Of a stretch of 64,000 nt of DNA, positions 38,810-53,009 are shown piece by piece; position 1 is the stretch's first letter; the number at the start of each line of letters is the position of its first letter. Location of the stretch: the NCBI RefSeq assembly GCF_963675165.1, contig NC_087383.1, positions 62,001 through 126,000 of the forward strand, given 5' to 3'. This DNA is from Halichondria panicea (taxonomy: Eukaryota > Porifera > Demospongiae > Suberitida > Halichondriidae). The position numbers were made by a program, and so were the translations under genes. The notes under the pieces were generated by a model, which searched no databases, was not told the DNA's origin, and saw only the letters and a list, made by a program, of their open reading frames with translations.

Positions 38810-39298
38810 GTGTCAGCCCTTGATGAGGTAGCCTTGGGCGGTGATGAGAGGACAGACCTTGAAGCTAAAGTAGAGGAATTAGAGGAGACAAAGGACGAAA
38901 GAGAGCGGACTCTACGCCAACTCTTCCTCTCTCTGTTTGAGCGATTGGCTAGCTCCCTGGGGGGTCAAGGACACAGTGACTTGTGGACACAGTGCACATT
39001 GGACCACTGCAGACACCTACTGGTCCAGGTGAATGCACTCATAAATACATCATTTGTGTTCAGAATGTCCAATTTTCAAATCTAATTGCTGCTCTCAGAA
39101 TTACGTTTCAAATGATGTGCTCCTGATACCTACCCCACCAAATGTGACCCCACCCCCCCCCTCCCACACACACCCCACCCCCCACAGAACCATGCTACTC
39201 TGTCCAGGATGGCTGCTCTGCTGGAGGATACAGTATTCACTGTAGATGTGGACCCACAACTTCTAGAGGTGTTCCAGCAGTTCCAGGCCCTACTATAG
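38810..39298 (+). pseudogene. NCBP1: NCBP1 3' fragment (exons 21-22 only)
   Basis: Copies of NCBP1 exon 21 (38810-39028) and exon 22 (39188-39298), identical to 13363-13851 as far as I compared. The preceding 20 exons are absent, because the repeated unit starts in intron 20. Without a promoter it is at most a gene fragment, if it is physically present in the genome. Confidence 0.85.
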
Positions 39299-42200
39299 CT
39301 TACTCTAAACTTAATAACAATATAAAGGTTTCTTTTTGTACATACTGTACCGATATGCATATGCACTATAATTATTACTATTGTGCTGTGGTTGAAAATT
39401 ATAATTTAATATGTTTGCGCATGCGCAATGAACACTGCGAGTCTGCAACACATTGACCACAACATTCGCAGTATACCCACAAATTACTCGCAACACCTTG
39501 TAGCTAGTACTCCTGCGGTCCTCTATCGGTGGGAACTGTGGGTCTCCATGGCATCTCCTTGGAGACTCTGACGTCAATGGCCTGGAATATTCCCAGATCC
39601 AGTTCCAGAACCCAGTTCCTTTGAAGTTTGAAGGAGAAGCAAAGCGTCTTGCTGGAAGAGGTGAGTTTCTTTGCTTGTAGCTCGCATGTTTGCAGGAATG
39701 TTAGGCTAGGAAGCCTTTTATAGAGCATTGTAGCATTGTTTGCTGTCTATTTGGTCATGTTTTACAGATTGCTATTGTCTTTATTTTTTGCAGATGCTGT
39801 GCAAACCTTCCACTGTGTTGCAGAACCATCGCGAGCCTTCCACTGTGTTACAAAACCATCGCGAGCCTTCCACTGTGTTACAGAACCATCGCGAGCCTTC
39901 CACTGTGTTGCAGAACCATCGCGAGCCTTCCACTGTGTTTCAGAACCATCGCAAGCCTTCCCGCAGAGCAGTGCAAGCATTCTCTAGCCATGGAAGGATA
40001 GAGCTGGATCATCCGACACCGTGCAGGCTGCAAAAGCTATTGTAAGTTAAAACCGTACCTAGTACCTCTGTAGCTTGTTTTGCAATTGTTGCAGCTAGCT
40101 AGCTATAGATAGATTGTTCACTCTGGCGTTTGAGCGTATCCGTGTTGCGCACTGTTTGTTGAGCATGGAAGGTTTCTGGTTGGATTATTTTGCTCTTGTA
40201 TTCCTAGTGTTTTAAGTGTGGCCCCTTCTTGACTGTGAGGTGTGTAGGTCATGCAGCTTAATAGATACATACTTGCCAGCAAGCGTACGTTAAATGCATG
40301 TGTGCATGGCTAAACTCGTGTCGACAACGCTTTTTGTTCTGTTAATATACGCGTGGCTAAGAGTCTATTACCTACATGGCCTTGAACCCTTTGGTGGGGG
40401 AGGGTGGTGTCCGTAGCACTCAAGTAATCATTCAGAATGTGTGTGGAAGGTTCTTCAACAGTCGGGTTGCAGGAGAGCATCTTCTTATTTTTGAAACTGT
40501 TGTCGAACCAGCCTTCGGGGTGCAATGATGGATACTCATGGCATCCCAGTCTATTGAGGGAGCACTCTGCTGTTAGTACCTGCCTAAAGGGAAAGCAGCA
40601 CAGGATCCTGCCATAATTGGGAGTGCTAAGATCTCGTTATCAGTTCCAATAGTTAGTTAGCTAGGATCATTAGAATAGCTAGCTATAATATAGTTAGACA
40701 ACTGCTTCTTGGCTTATGCTAATCTATTATGACAGCTTTTTTAGGATCTTAACTCTGTGCCTCCTGCACATGGAATTGGTAAGTTCAGGCTTTAACTAAA
40801 CCCTAGGTGTGCCAAGGGAACTATAGCCTTTGACTGGATTAGTGAAGAGTAGTCTTGAGCACTTGTGCAAGCCTTGCATGCCAGGCTTGTTGCAACTGGA
40901 GTCGACAAGGGCTTCAAGAGCAAGGAGGTGTTGTCTCTGTGAGTCTACTGTTGTTGAACCATCCCACACATTCTGGTTGATTACTTCTGTGCTCAGTTAA
41001 TGGTACTCACATGCAGTCACAGGGTCCCTTTAGTTTATTATGCCCTTATTGTATTAGTCCCTTGAGCAAGGAAACTACTGGTGAGAATGTTCTCAATGGT
41101 GGTAAGAATGTTGTCAGTTCTGGTGGTGTTTGGTTCGTTTCTACAGTTGTGGAGATTTGTTGATGATCGGTTTTGTTTGAACTGCTGCGCTCAATGTAAC
41201 CATGCATTTTGCTTGTTCTCTTGCAGCCACAATGCACACAACACAGCTCCTACTAGCTAATGTACTAGTGTTCCATTCTCTCACTGCTTTTGTCTCCTCT
41301 CTCCCCCAGGTACAGACAAGTCATGTTGCTCTTGGGACTGAGGGAGGATTACAATGACTGCATGTTTGTATCATTATTTTTATTGCAGATACTGAAGGGG
41401 TGGGGCTTAATTGTACACCCCCACATCTCTTGTCTTAGGGGAGGGGCTCGATATCATTGCCCACTACTATCATTGCACGTGTTTAGTTTCCATTATGGCT
41501 ATGTAGTGCGGTATACATCCTGTGTAGGTGGATTGTCACTGCATAGAGAAAAGATAAGTATAATAATTATAATTATGGCTACATGTACCATACAACTTTG
41601 CTCTCTGTGCAGGTTGATTGTGTGTGGAGGAGCCACTGTAACAGCATACACACAGATGAGTAGCTAGCTATGTTGTGTGGCAAGTCTTTCATGCTCTCTG
41701 TGTAGGTTGATTGCATGTGGAGGAGCCACTGTAACAGCATACACACAGATGACTAGCTAGCTATGTTGTGTGGCAAGTCTTTCATGCTCTCTGTGTAGAT
41801 TGATTGCATGTGGAGGAGCCACTGTAACAGCATACACACAGATGAGTAGCTAGCTATGTTGTGTGGCAAGTCTTTCATACTCTCTGTGTAGGTTGATTGC
41901 ATGTGGAGGAGCCACTGTAACAGCATACACACAGATGAGTAGCTAGCTATGTTGTGTGGCAAGTCTTTCATACTCTCTGTGTAGGTTGATTGCATGTGGA
42001 GGAGCCACTGTAACAGCATACACACAGATGAGTAGCTAGCTATGTTGTGTGGCAAGTCTTTCATACTCTCTGTGTAGGTTGATTGCGTGTGGAGGAGCCA
42101 CTGTAACAGCATACAGATGAGTAGCTAGCTATGTTGTGTGACAAGTCTTTTATGCTCCCCTGTGTAGGTTTGATTGTGTGTGGAGGAGCCACTGTAACAG

Positions 42201-43072
42201 CATACACACAGATGAGTAGCTAGCTATGTTGTGTGACAAGTCTTTCATGCTCTCTGTGTAGGTTGATTGTGTGTGGAGGAGCCACTGTAACAGCATACAC
42301 ACAGAGGAGTAGCTAGCTATGTTGTGTGGCAAGTCTTTCATGCTCTCTGTGTAGGTTGATCTGTAACAGCATACACACAGATGAGCAGCTAGCTATGTTG
42401 TGTGACAAGTCTTTCATGCTCTCTGTGCAGGTGCAGGTTGATTGCGTGTGGAGGAGCCACTGTAACAGCATACACACAGATGAGCAGCTAGCTATGTTGT
42501 ATGGCAAGTCTTTCATGCTCTCTGTGTAGGTTGATGCTGAGTATGCTCAAGGCAATGGTTCTGGCAGTAACAAACAGTTAACTCTGATGCACAGCAATCA
42601 ATATCATTGTAACAAGTCATTCATACTTCAATCATTAAACTATTTTTGTAATCTTAGAAATTGTAATTCAGTACAGAAACTGTTATCAATCCTTCAAAGT
42701 TTGTCGTTTAAATTCTTGTCCTGTGACACTTAATTAACATTGAGACAATCAACTTTCCACAAAGCAGGGGGGTACATAAAATAATTAGCCTCCTTTACAA
42801 GGCCTCAATCTTCAGTGCGGTCTGGAATCGAGACTAATTACAATAATGTGGCCGCCTCACTAGATCTAGCTTCGATTCCAGGTCACTAGTTTTAGCTGTG
42901 GGTAAAGATCATTAATCAACCAACCACTATTTAATAGTCTATTGAGGCATAATTACACGACCTTTGTTTTATCAACCAAAATGATAAAATAATGATTCAA
43001 TTTCAACTCTACAATCTAACCACTCTTAATATTCCTAATCTCAGAATAATAGTCATTAGTTAATAGTTCAGA
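39299..43072. other. Second copy of the repeat-rich interval
   Basis: Duplicate of 13852-17625 with the same NRF1-like palindrome (39416), 30-bp array (39803-39962) and 93-bp minisatellite (41612-42532). No conserved protein seen. Confidence 0.7.
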
Positions 43073-44479
43073 CTATGAATAGAATGTGAGCACTGATGCT
43101 TGGTTGCCCCTCATGAGTAGAACGGGCGGCAAGTCTGCACTCAGTGTCTCTAGCCAGCTCAGGTAGGTACGAGCAGATACACTGCGCTGAGGCACTGATA
43201 TAGTCCTGTGTGTGGGCGGGTATGTGGTGTGAGGGTGTGTGTGGTGTGGGGTGTGGTGATGCTTACATGACAATGAGTTTGGCTTCACTGGAGTATACTC
43301 TGAGGAGCTCACCCAGGCGAATGTGTCGCAGTGTCTATAGAGAGAGTGAGTGGGTGGAGTGGGTGGAGTGGGTAGAGTGCTCACCTTCTTGTCTAACTCC
43401 TTGAGGTCCGAGCTGGCCTCTCCAAGTGGCAGCTGATGATACTTATCAATGCTGGGAAACAAGTAGTTAATTTATGACTATAGTGTGGATACTTGTTACT
43501 GGTACCGGTACATAACATTTCTAATCAAACTAACGACGGTGTGTTGAGAACAGTACCTCTCTGGAGTGGGTCGGTTGTTGACTCCAGGCACTTCAATCAC
43601 TTCAGAGAAATCAATCCTGAACTTTCTCAATAGTCCAGTCATCCTGAGAGGGAGTGGGTGTGGTCAACCACACCCACAATAGACGACTCACCTTAGTTTA
43701 GCTTGGTCTATGTTCCTAGAGGAACCAGCAGTGAATATCCTGAGTTTGCATTTACGCCACTTCTGACTACGAGAGAGGAGGAAAGGCAGGAGAATGGCCA
43801 GTCCTGAGGGGGGGGGGGGGGGGGGAGTAAAGGAGGGGGGTAGTACATGTATAGGGGGGGGCTAGTAAAGGAGGGGGTAGTATGGGGGGGTTAGTATTGT
43901 ACCTCCATCGTCATAGAGCCACCAGACATCGATGAATCCTTTCTCCTGAGACTTCTCAAAACGAGAAGGCATGGTAACTATCTCAGGATGTGATGACTCA
44001 GCACTTTCCTGATCTGCTAGAGCAGGATCTTCCCCGTCCTGATCCAATCTAGTGGGGCATTGGATACCATGGCAACAGGACACACCCACTTACCTCCCCT
44101 CGTCTTCCATAGCACGGCTATAACTGTCCAATGAGCTCACATCATCGTCATTGATGGGCTGATATGATCTTTGACCCAGGAATGGGGAACGAGATTGTAC
44201 TTTAGCCGTGGGTAGAGGAACGTCTGCACAAGCACATACTCACTAAACACACACCCACACACAATTCCTCACCGGAGTAAGAGGTGGACGGAGGGGGCGT
44301 GGTCTCCATCAGAGGCACGGATGTGATATCGAGTGTGGGGCGGCGCTTGACCACACTCTCACCATCCTGCTGGCCTTGCACATCCATCCTCTCAGTGGCA
44401 TCAAAACCAGCTCTCAGCCGAAATATCACCACACCAAACTGTGAGTCAAACCCATCGCTGTGTGTATGTGTGTATATGT

Positions 44480-44540
<61 letters not shown>

Positions 44541-44554
44541 GCGTGCGTGCGTGC

Positions 44555-44597
<43 letters not shown>

Positions 44598-47500
44598 AAT
44601 TATGGGCAAAATATCCAAGTACATGTACTGTGTATCGTATAATTAGGCGGGTTTCCTTTATTAGAGTATGCCCCTCCCCTTTCACTTACTAGAGCAGCGA
44701 CACGTATTCTTGTATCTCCAAGTCAGAGCACTTGGTCCAGTTGTTCTTGAAACCCACTACTAAAGTGTTAGGCCGTATCTTCCCCAGCCCTGACAACTGC
44801 AGGGGAGGACATGTACACACACACACCTAGTCACACCTAGCACTTACCTGTACTAGGTTCTGTACTCCCTCACGCAGTGTACGAGCAGCTACTATATTGT
44901 GGAAGGCCTTCACCTGTCAACACACACACAGAGAATGGATGAATGGAATACAGTCGTAGTAGTAGTGGTAGCTCACCTTCTCCCTCTTGAGCCAAGCAAT
45001 CTGCAGGAGGTTCTGAGAATGGAGCTGCTTCCTGAGTGCCTCGTAGTCTCCCTGTGTGGGTGGGAGTGTGTGTGTGTGTGTGTGGGAGTGTGTGGGTGGT
45101 GGTGTGTGTGTGTGAGTGTGTGTGTGGGAGTGTGTGAGTGGTGGTGTGTGTGTGTACTCACCAGGAGGACTTGCCCACAGACCATGACTCCAGAGTCTCT
45201 GCTGATATGAGACACAAAGTGTATGAGGTCAGGTCTTGAGGAGGGGGGGCCAGTCAACACCAAGAACTGAGGTCTGCACATACATGGTGGGGGAAATATT
45301 AACAAAGTGATGGTCAATGGAATTCATACTCATAGTTGCATACGAGGAAGTGATCAGATGACCCAGACACAATGACCACACACAACACCAGAAACCACCT
45401 AATAGCGCCATACAGGATGTAACACTGGCCCAAAAATAGCTGAGACGACAGTGGACTTTGAACTATAGCCAACAATAACACAAGACAAGATGTCAGCTAC
45501 AGAAGGTAAGTTGTCATATCTACCAATAACAACATGGTGTACAATAACAGCAGTGTAGTACCATGAACACAATTAACTAACCGACAAGCCATCAATGTAT
45601 TGTACATGAGCAACCCTGCCCCCCCCCCCTCAGAGCTAACAATGTATTGTACATGAGCAATCCTGCCCCCCCTCAGAGCTAACATGTATTGTACATGAGC
45701 AACCCTGCCCCCCCCCTCAGAGCTAACAATGTATTGTACATGAGCAACCCTGCCCCCCCCCCCCCCTCAGAGCTAACATGTATTGTACATGAGCAATCCT
45801 GCCCCCCCTCAGAGCTACTAGATCCTAGCTGTCTCCGTGATCTGCTACAAGACACTGACAAAGCCAACACTAAGTGGTACAACATTGGCCTACAGCTAGG
45901 AGTGCTTGCCCATGTTCTGGACGGCCTCAGGATACAGTACCAGAACAACTCTAGCGACTGCTACAGAGAGACCCTCAAGGAATGGTTGAATGGAGGGGAG
46001 GCCAGCTGGAGGAAACTCAGTCAAGCACTCAGTAGCAACACTGTCCGGGAGCACAAGCTAGCCAAGGAGATACACAAGAAGCTACTGCCCACCCAAGCAG
46101 AACAAGGTACAGAGTACACAGCTAGCCATCGTATATCTAACCACACCCACCCACCCACCCCCTCTTTCATACAGACACAGACACAACAAGGAAGCTGTCA
46201 AGTTCTGTGGATAGTTCCAACTCTAGTCTGAATGACATCAGTCCGTATGGTTGTGGGTGTGGTCAGTGTACCTTCACCACGTATGTGGAGGTGGGGTGTT
46301 CACAACCCACCCACTCCACAAGCTCCTTCCCATTCCTCAACATTGATGCCCTCACAGGAAGTGAGAGGCAGATATTACACGGACGATTATACGAAGAGTT
46401 TGAGCAGATCTGCTATAAGTTCTCGAGGTTCACCCGAGCAGTATGCGAGTCTCTCATAGAGAGGTCTGTACCACTCAAGAAACTGGAGCGTTCGCTACGT
46501 GATCTCAAAGCATTTCAACCAACCTACTCAGAGAGCCCACTGTTACAGGAGAGGTTTAGAGAGCTCAAAGATGCGCAAGACATTGACGACGTGTTCGATA
46601 TTCTCACTGACTACACTTCCTTCTTTAACTACAGTATTATAGAGCATATAGTACGGGAGCATGGCGGGAGTGGTGACCAAGGAGCGCTCACGCTCTATCA
46701 AGACCACCTCATGGACTATTGTAAGAGGAACATCTTCGAATGCCCCACCTACTCACCCCTCAAGAGAGGACTAGCTACACTCGTGCTCAAACTAGAAGAT
46801 GAGATTGTGGAGAATGGGAACATGAAGCATCTAAGTCAGCTAACAGCGCGAGTATCACGTACCCTGTGTCTGAGTAGATATGCTCTCAACCTGTGTAGCG
46901 TGGAGAGGGGGTGTGTGCAGTGTGTGTATCAACTACCAGTGGGCGTGGCTCGGCAGATGCTACCCTTGTCACAGTCACAGAGGGACGAGCTTACTAGTAT
47001 GGGTGTGGTCAAACTAGTCTGTGGTAGAGAGAGCTACAAGTTCACCCAGGAGGTGAGTGGCAGCCAGACTAATGTGAGGGGGAGGGGGTTAATAGACACA
47101 CACCCACACCCACACAGAGTACAGACCCCCCACCACCACCCATACCACGAAGAACAAGCAGTTTAAGAACAAGCAGTTTAAAAGGTACACATCTATAAAA
47201 ATGCTCGAATCACAATCCAATGCTACTATTATTAGACCACACACACATACGCCCACACACGCCCACCCACACATACACACAGGACCGGCTGACCCCCCAC
47301 AGGCTACAGTGTGTGAGTCAGTTGTCATGGAGACCCATCCGTGGTACCATGGCAACATCTCTCGTGACGAGGCAGAGGAGCGACTCAGAGGGACACAAGT
47401 GGACAGCTTCCTCATACGTCGTAAGGAGGGGGCGGGAGTGTATGCTCTATCAGAGATCTACAACAGCAGTCCCAAACACTACATCATGAGGAAGAGTAAC

Positions 47501-50500
47501 GGAGTCTATCAGAGCGTGTATTCACTGGAGAACAAGGCCTTCCCCAACATACCAGCTTTAGTGGAGTATTTACAACTCAAGTTCTTCTTTCAGCCATGTC
47601 AGAGAAAACGTGAGCAGTTGTAATATCCTCAGCTAGAATACACAAGAGGTAGCTGGTAAAAAGTAGCCTCTGACCTTTGACCCCCCCCCCACACACACAC
47701 ACAGTACCCCCCACCGAGATGATACAGTTACATGAGGTTGACTGGGTCTCCACAAAGACCACCGACGACTACACGGGGGACAGTGGGTTTGGTACTGGAA
47801 CTGGAGATGATGGATTTACCACGGCCCTCCCTACTAGTGGGTGTGGCAGTGGGAGGGGTCAAGAATACACACACCTACATAGAGAGAGCCTAGAGCAAGA
47901 GAAGCCATACACACAAGTACAGAGGAGTGACGACTACAAGGACTACAAGGAGATCGGAGATATACAAGAGCAGAGAGGACCAATCAGATCCAGTCATGTG
48001 ACAACACATCCTCAGACATTACCACCCCTTTATGAAAGAGTATCGACTACACTATAGCTAATACTAACCAACTAACGTTAGTGCGTGCTGCCTTTACCAC
48101 ATATAACTGTATAATTATCATAATGATCACTTATAACATTGCAGTTAAAGCGTACTTCTGAAATCAGATAATCTAACTAGATTATGGGCAAAGGCATTTC
48201 AGACCTAGCTCATTGTATAGCAGCGCTGTTGCAAATAGCTCTCAATTACACGAAGGAGGAGGTTGTAGTTGAACATCTATCAACAGCTATAATTTTAGTA
48301 TCGTTGATCCAATCTAAAAAATTTTATGATTTTCTGAAAGCTTAGAAAGAGACCTTTCAAATGATGTGTTTAAATCCAAAATTTAGTCGGGGCCATTATT
48401 TGTCATTTTTCGGCCTTGGACCATGGGCTATTATCCATGGTATCGCCAAATTGGCAAATAGTTTAATCGCTCAAATAATTATAAAATTTGATGACACCAT
48501 TTGAAAGGTCTCTTTCTAAGTTTTCAGAAAATCACAAAATTGTTGAAATTGAATCCACAGAATTCAAGTTATGGCAGCTGAAAGAGTCCCCAAACCATTC
48601 ATTATAAACGGGAGCGGGTAGTTGAACATCTTTCAATAGCCATTAACTTTAGTATCATTGACCCAATGTAATGATTTTCTGAAAGCTCAGAAAGAGACCT
48701 TTCAAATAATGTGTTAAAGTTACCTGAAGTTCTTGACGTGGATGTCCAGCTTCTCCAGTTTGAGGAGGTTCTTGAGAGAGTAGCTGTAGAGGAACGCTTG
48801 AGTGGAGGATCCCCAGTTGACGTCTGCATGGGGGGGGGTATGATGGGACCACACACATGCATGGGGGGGTATGATGGGACCACACACATGCATGGGGGGG
48901 GTATGATGGGACCACACACATGCATGGGGGGGTATGATGGGACCACACACATGCATGGGGGGGGTATGATGGGACCACACACATGCATGGGGGGGTATGA
49001 TGGGACCACACACATGCATGGGGGGGGTATGATGGGACCACACACATGCATGGGGGGGGTATGATGGGACCACACACATGCATGGGGGGGGTATGATGGG
49101 ACCACACACATGCATGGGGGGGGTATGATGGGACCACACACATGCATGGGGGGGGTATGATGGGACCACACACATGCATGGGGGGGGTATGATGGGACAA
49201 CACACATGCATGGGGGGGGTATGATGGGACCACACACATGCATGGGGGGGTATGATGGGACCACACACATGCATGGGGGGGTATGATGGAACCACACACA
49301 TGCATGGGGGGGTATGATGGGACCACACACGAAGGGAGAGTCCCCTACCTGGCTTGAGGAAGTCTAGTAGCTTGTACAGAGCAGCCACAATAGCCAGTGT
49401 GATAAGAGCGTAGTACCAGCGGATGATGAACATGATAGCGAGACAGATTACCGCACCTACCAGTGCCACCCATTGGTTGTACAGCTTGAACGCTGGACGC
49501 CAACCTATGTGTGTGTGTGGAGGGGATGGGTGTGAGAGTTGGTGTGGGAGTGGAGGGGGAGTACCTGGTGACTTGGCAAAGGAGGCAGCAAAGCACGAGT
49601 AGTTGATGAGTGTGTAGGCCATAAGGAAGAATATGGATATGACCAATGCTATCTCGTTCAGGCTGCCTACACATCACATGACAGTCACATGATCATGAGG
49701 TATTGTCATATGACTAGCTTACCAATTAGGATAAAGCCCACGCCAATAAAGAAGGCAAGGAAGTATGCTCGTACTGGCTCAGTCCCGGAGCGCCCACCCC
49801 CCTTGGCAAAGATGTGGATGAAGGGAAAGATGCGATCCTGACACACACGTTGGAAGACCTTGGGTGCGCTCACGAGGCTAGTGAGGGCAGAGGAGATGGT
49901 GGCAGCAAATATACCAGCAGTGATGATGGGACCAAAGCCAGACACCATCTCTGTCACCTGTGTGGGGGGGGTACTGCATGAGAGACTGTGGGGGTACTGA
50001 GTGTGGAGACTGTGGGGGGTACAGACTGTGGGGGGTAGCTCACCTGGAAGTTGTTGAGGAGGCCAAAATCACACGAGGTTTTATTAATGAGACTCAGGAA
50101 GCCTGGATCACACAAGGAGCGTAGATTAGCCGGCTCACTGTCGCCATAGAGACAGTCCACTGTTACACAATAGTCACACGCACACTCTAGATCACATGAC
50201 CCGAAGTTAGCCGTGAAGTTATAGGGTGTGATCCCACAAGTATCTCCCATGGCAATGGTAGTGTTAATGAACACCGTTTGATTGTTACAGGATGTGTTGT
50301 TAAGAAAGTTTCCCAGGAACTGAGCGGGTTCCCCAGGAGCATCTCTGATGACAGTGCTAGCAGCAACCCAGGCCACAGCTAGGTACACCACTGTGGTGAT
50401 ACCAATAGCGAGGAGAGTGCCTTTAGGGATGGCTGTCTGGGGGTTCTGGGGAGAGGGGGTACCATTTAAACACAACACACACACACACACCCACACCCAC

Positions 50501-52402
50501 ACCCACACACCCACACCCACACACAGTGTACCTTGAGATCTCCTGAGATGTTAGCTCCAGCCAATATTCCAGTAGCTGCTGGGAAGAACACGGCAAATGC
50601 TGCAAAGAAACAACCGATCCCATCACCTGAAGCACAGCTGAGATCACCTGACTCAGGGCGGAAGATTGGGACAAAGTTGGTAGTAAAGGTTTCACCTGTA
50701 GAGAGAGTGATTATCAGTACCATCAGTGATTAGACTACTCACCACTGTACCCTGTGAACCCTCGCTGTGTCTCCTGAGAGTCTGGACCACGATACAAGAA
50801 GGTACCAATGACAAAGTTAGTGATGGCCACAAGAAGAATAACAAGCAGCACAATCTGAATCTGTAGTAGTGTATGAGAGTGTGCGAGCAATTCACTTGTA
50901 AAAGTCCCCAAGAGGGAATCGAACCCACACATTGCCTATCACCTGATCTGCGAAGCCACCACCCTAACCACTAAGCCACACCTATTCTACCCTACCCAGA
51001 CTTTACAGGAGTGAGACATGCATATAGTGTGGCTTACAATGGCCTCCCAGTCCAGGCCTATGAGAGTGAGACATGCATATAGTGTGGCTTACAATGGCCT
51101 CCCAGTCAAGGCCTATGAGAGTGAGACATGTATATAGTGTGGCTTACAATGGCCTCCCAGTCAAGGCCTATGAGAGTGAGACATGCATATAGTGTGGCTT
51201 ACAATGGCCTCCCAGTCAAGGCCTATGAGAGTGATGATGAGTAGCAATATGATCAACAACACTCCAACCACACGAATATCATTAGTACGATCTCCAGTGA
51301 AACTAACTCCATTCTCCTGTGTAGGGAGGGTACTGGTAGAGGGCGGCTATTAACAGAGGGTGGTTTTATACTCACGATGATGAGGTCAGCGACAGTCTCT
51401 GCGAACCCCACCACATACAGCGCTATGGCAACAGCATTAGCCAATGAGAACAGTATACCAATAGCTCCGCCTGTATTGGGATTACCATGACAACATACAT
51501 ATATATTACACAGCTATCATGTGACATACCAAACTCAGGTCCGAGGCTCCTGGATATCAGATAGTAAGCACCGCCACCTTTGACCTCTCCATTGGTGCAT
51601 ATAGCGGACATTGATAGGGTGGTAATTACCGTGACAACGGTGGACAGTAGGATGACAAGAGAAGCCAATCCAATACCAGCTTGGCCAGTCACCCAACTCA
51701 ATCGAATAAAGAGCATGACTCCCCATATATTGAGCAAGCAGCGGATCTGAGGGGGTGGGGCTAATGACACGCTAATGGTTGCTATGGTTACTCACTAGGA
51801 CTCCAGCAATCCAGCCAAACTTCTTGGGCTTCTTTGGTTTGTTGGACGTGTTCTTTTTCCATATCTGCCACTTCTTGCGTGGAGGGGGAGCTACCTCATC
51901 ACCTCCGTCCACCTCCTCCTGTCCATGACAGAGAGGGGGATAAATACACACAGGTTTGGTTGATAAGTGCTTACCTCTGCTGTGAGGCTCTGGTTCATAG
52001 TGTCAGTGCGTCCCTCACGGAGGTGGTCTAGAGTGGGGCGTGGCTTATTATCTGCAGTGTCAGCAGACTGTCTATAATACAGTGTCATGGGTACGGCCTC
52101 GGCAGTGTTGTAACCCAGTGTGAGGTCCCCTGTCCCTGTGGGGGGTACGTCCATCTCCCCGGGGGGTACCTCATCCACATCAGCCACTTCAAACCTGCAC
52201 AAGTGTCGGGGGGGGGGTATATGTACAGACCAGGGGGTGGGTTGTGTGGGGGTTGGTTGTGTGTGTACAGAGCTAGCCTTTACCTGAGATGAGGTGAGTC
52301 TCCTCTCTGTAGTTCTTGGTGTGTACTGACGTTGAGGACGGCCGGAGCCCCGCCCACTCTCACAAGCTCCACATCTCCACTATCAGCACCAGGTACACTC
52401 AT
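43073..52402 (-). CDS. SLC12A2-like: Na-K-Cl cotransporter (SLC12A1/2/3 clade), unit 2
   Basis: Full second copy of 17626-26933, start at 52402, stop at 43073. All 25 exons can be traced. The coding differences I noticed are synonymous (one in the exon 4 ACG-GTA-ATC segment, one in the exon 6 GTC/GTG codon), so the same 1150-aa protein is expected. Introns differ in CA, TG and G-run lengths and in the number of 31-bp units. Its shared upstream region with GON4L is interrupted by the transposon, 478 bp upstream of this start codon. Confidence 0.92.
45490..48057 (+). CDS. Death domain-SH2 adapter, nested gene, unit 2
   Basis: Second copy of 20047-22616, inside SLC12A intron 13 on the opposite strand. 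Exons 2-6 appear identical in protein. C-run lengths in the intron 1 minisatellite differ, so a frame now runs open through the last repeat units into exon 2 (from about 45689), which is not the case in unit 1. The spliced product should be the same 644 aa. Confidence 0.83.
48832..49332. repeat. 31-bp G-rich minisatellite, unit 2
   Basis: About 16 copies of the unit described at 23396-23868, slightly more than unit 1 and with a different order of G-run lengths. Confidence 0.93.
50900..50984 (-). repeat. tRNA-derived SINE head, unit 2
   Basis: Duplicate of 25428-25512. Confidence 0.65.
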
Positions 52403-52675
52403 GACTACTGCAGGGATAGGTCATTGTAACACCACTCCAGGATGTGGTACATTACTAGTATCACATGACATGTTGACACATACTATTGTATGATTGCATG
52501 TACAATGCACAGAGTACAGTAGCCTATATTATTACTAGACATGATGACCCCACTAATCAATCATCGTCCTCTTATATAGTATCGTCTCACAGGCACGAGC
52601 ACGAGTGCAGCTAGCTGTGGATAGCACCCCCCCTCACACACACACACACACACACCTCACACCCACCCACACCCA

Positions 52676-52754
<79 letters not shown>

Positions 52755-52888
52755 CACTCCAGTCAGTAGATCCCTCGGCGCGGCTGCTAGAATAATACAC
52801 AGGTAGGTAGGTCCAATAGTAGATCTCCTGTTGTAACTGTGTAGACTCTTCTCTATTCTGTTCTCTCTAGCTCTCGAGGTAACCCTTG

Positions 52889-53009
52889 ACAAGTGGCTAA
52901 ATGCAGTACGTTAGCCTGTGTGTAGAAAGGGTTAAAATGACCATGAATCTCATTATAATTGCACCGTAGCTAGCCTAGGGGGCGGCTAATAATAATTATA
53001 ATGCGTCGC
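52889..53009 (+). repeat. Left terminal inverted repeat
   Basis: The outer 32 bases are identical to the reverse complement of the right end. Similarity continues with a few mismatches and one TG indel through GGGGGCGGCTAATAATAATT to the start of the 9-bp array. Confidence 0.93.
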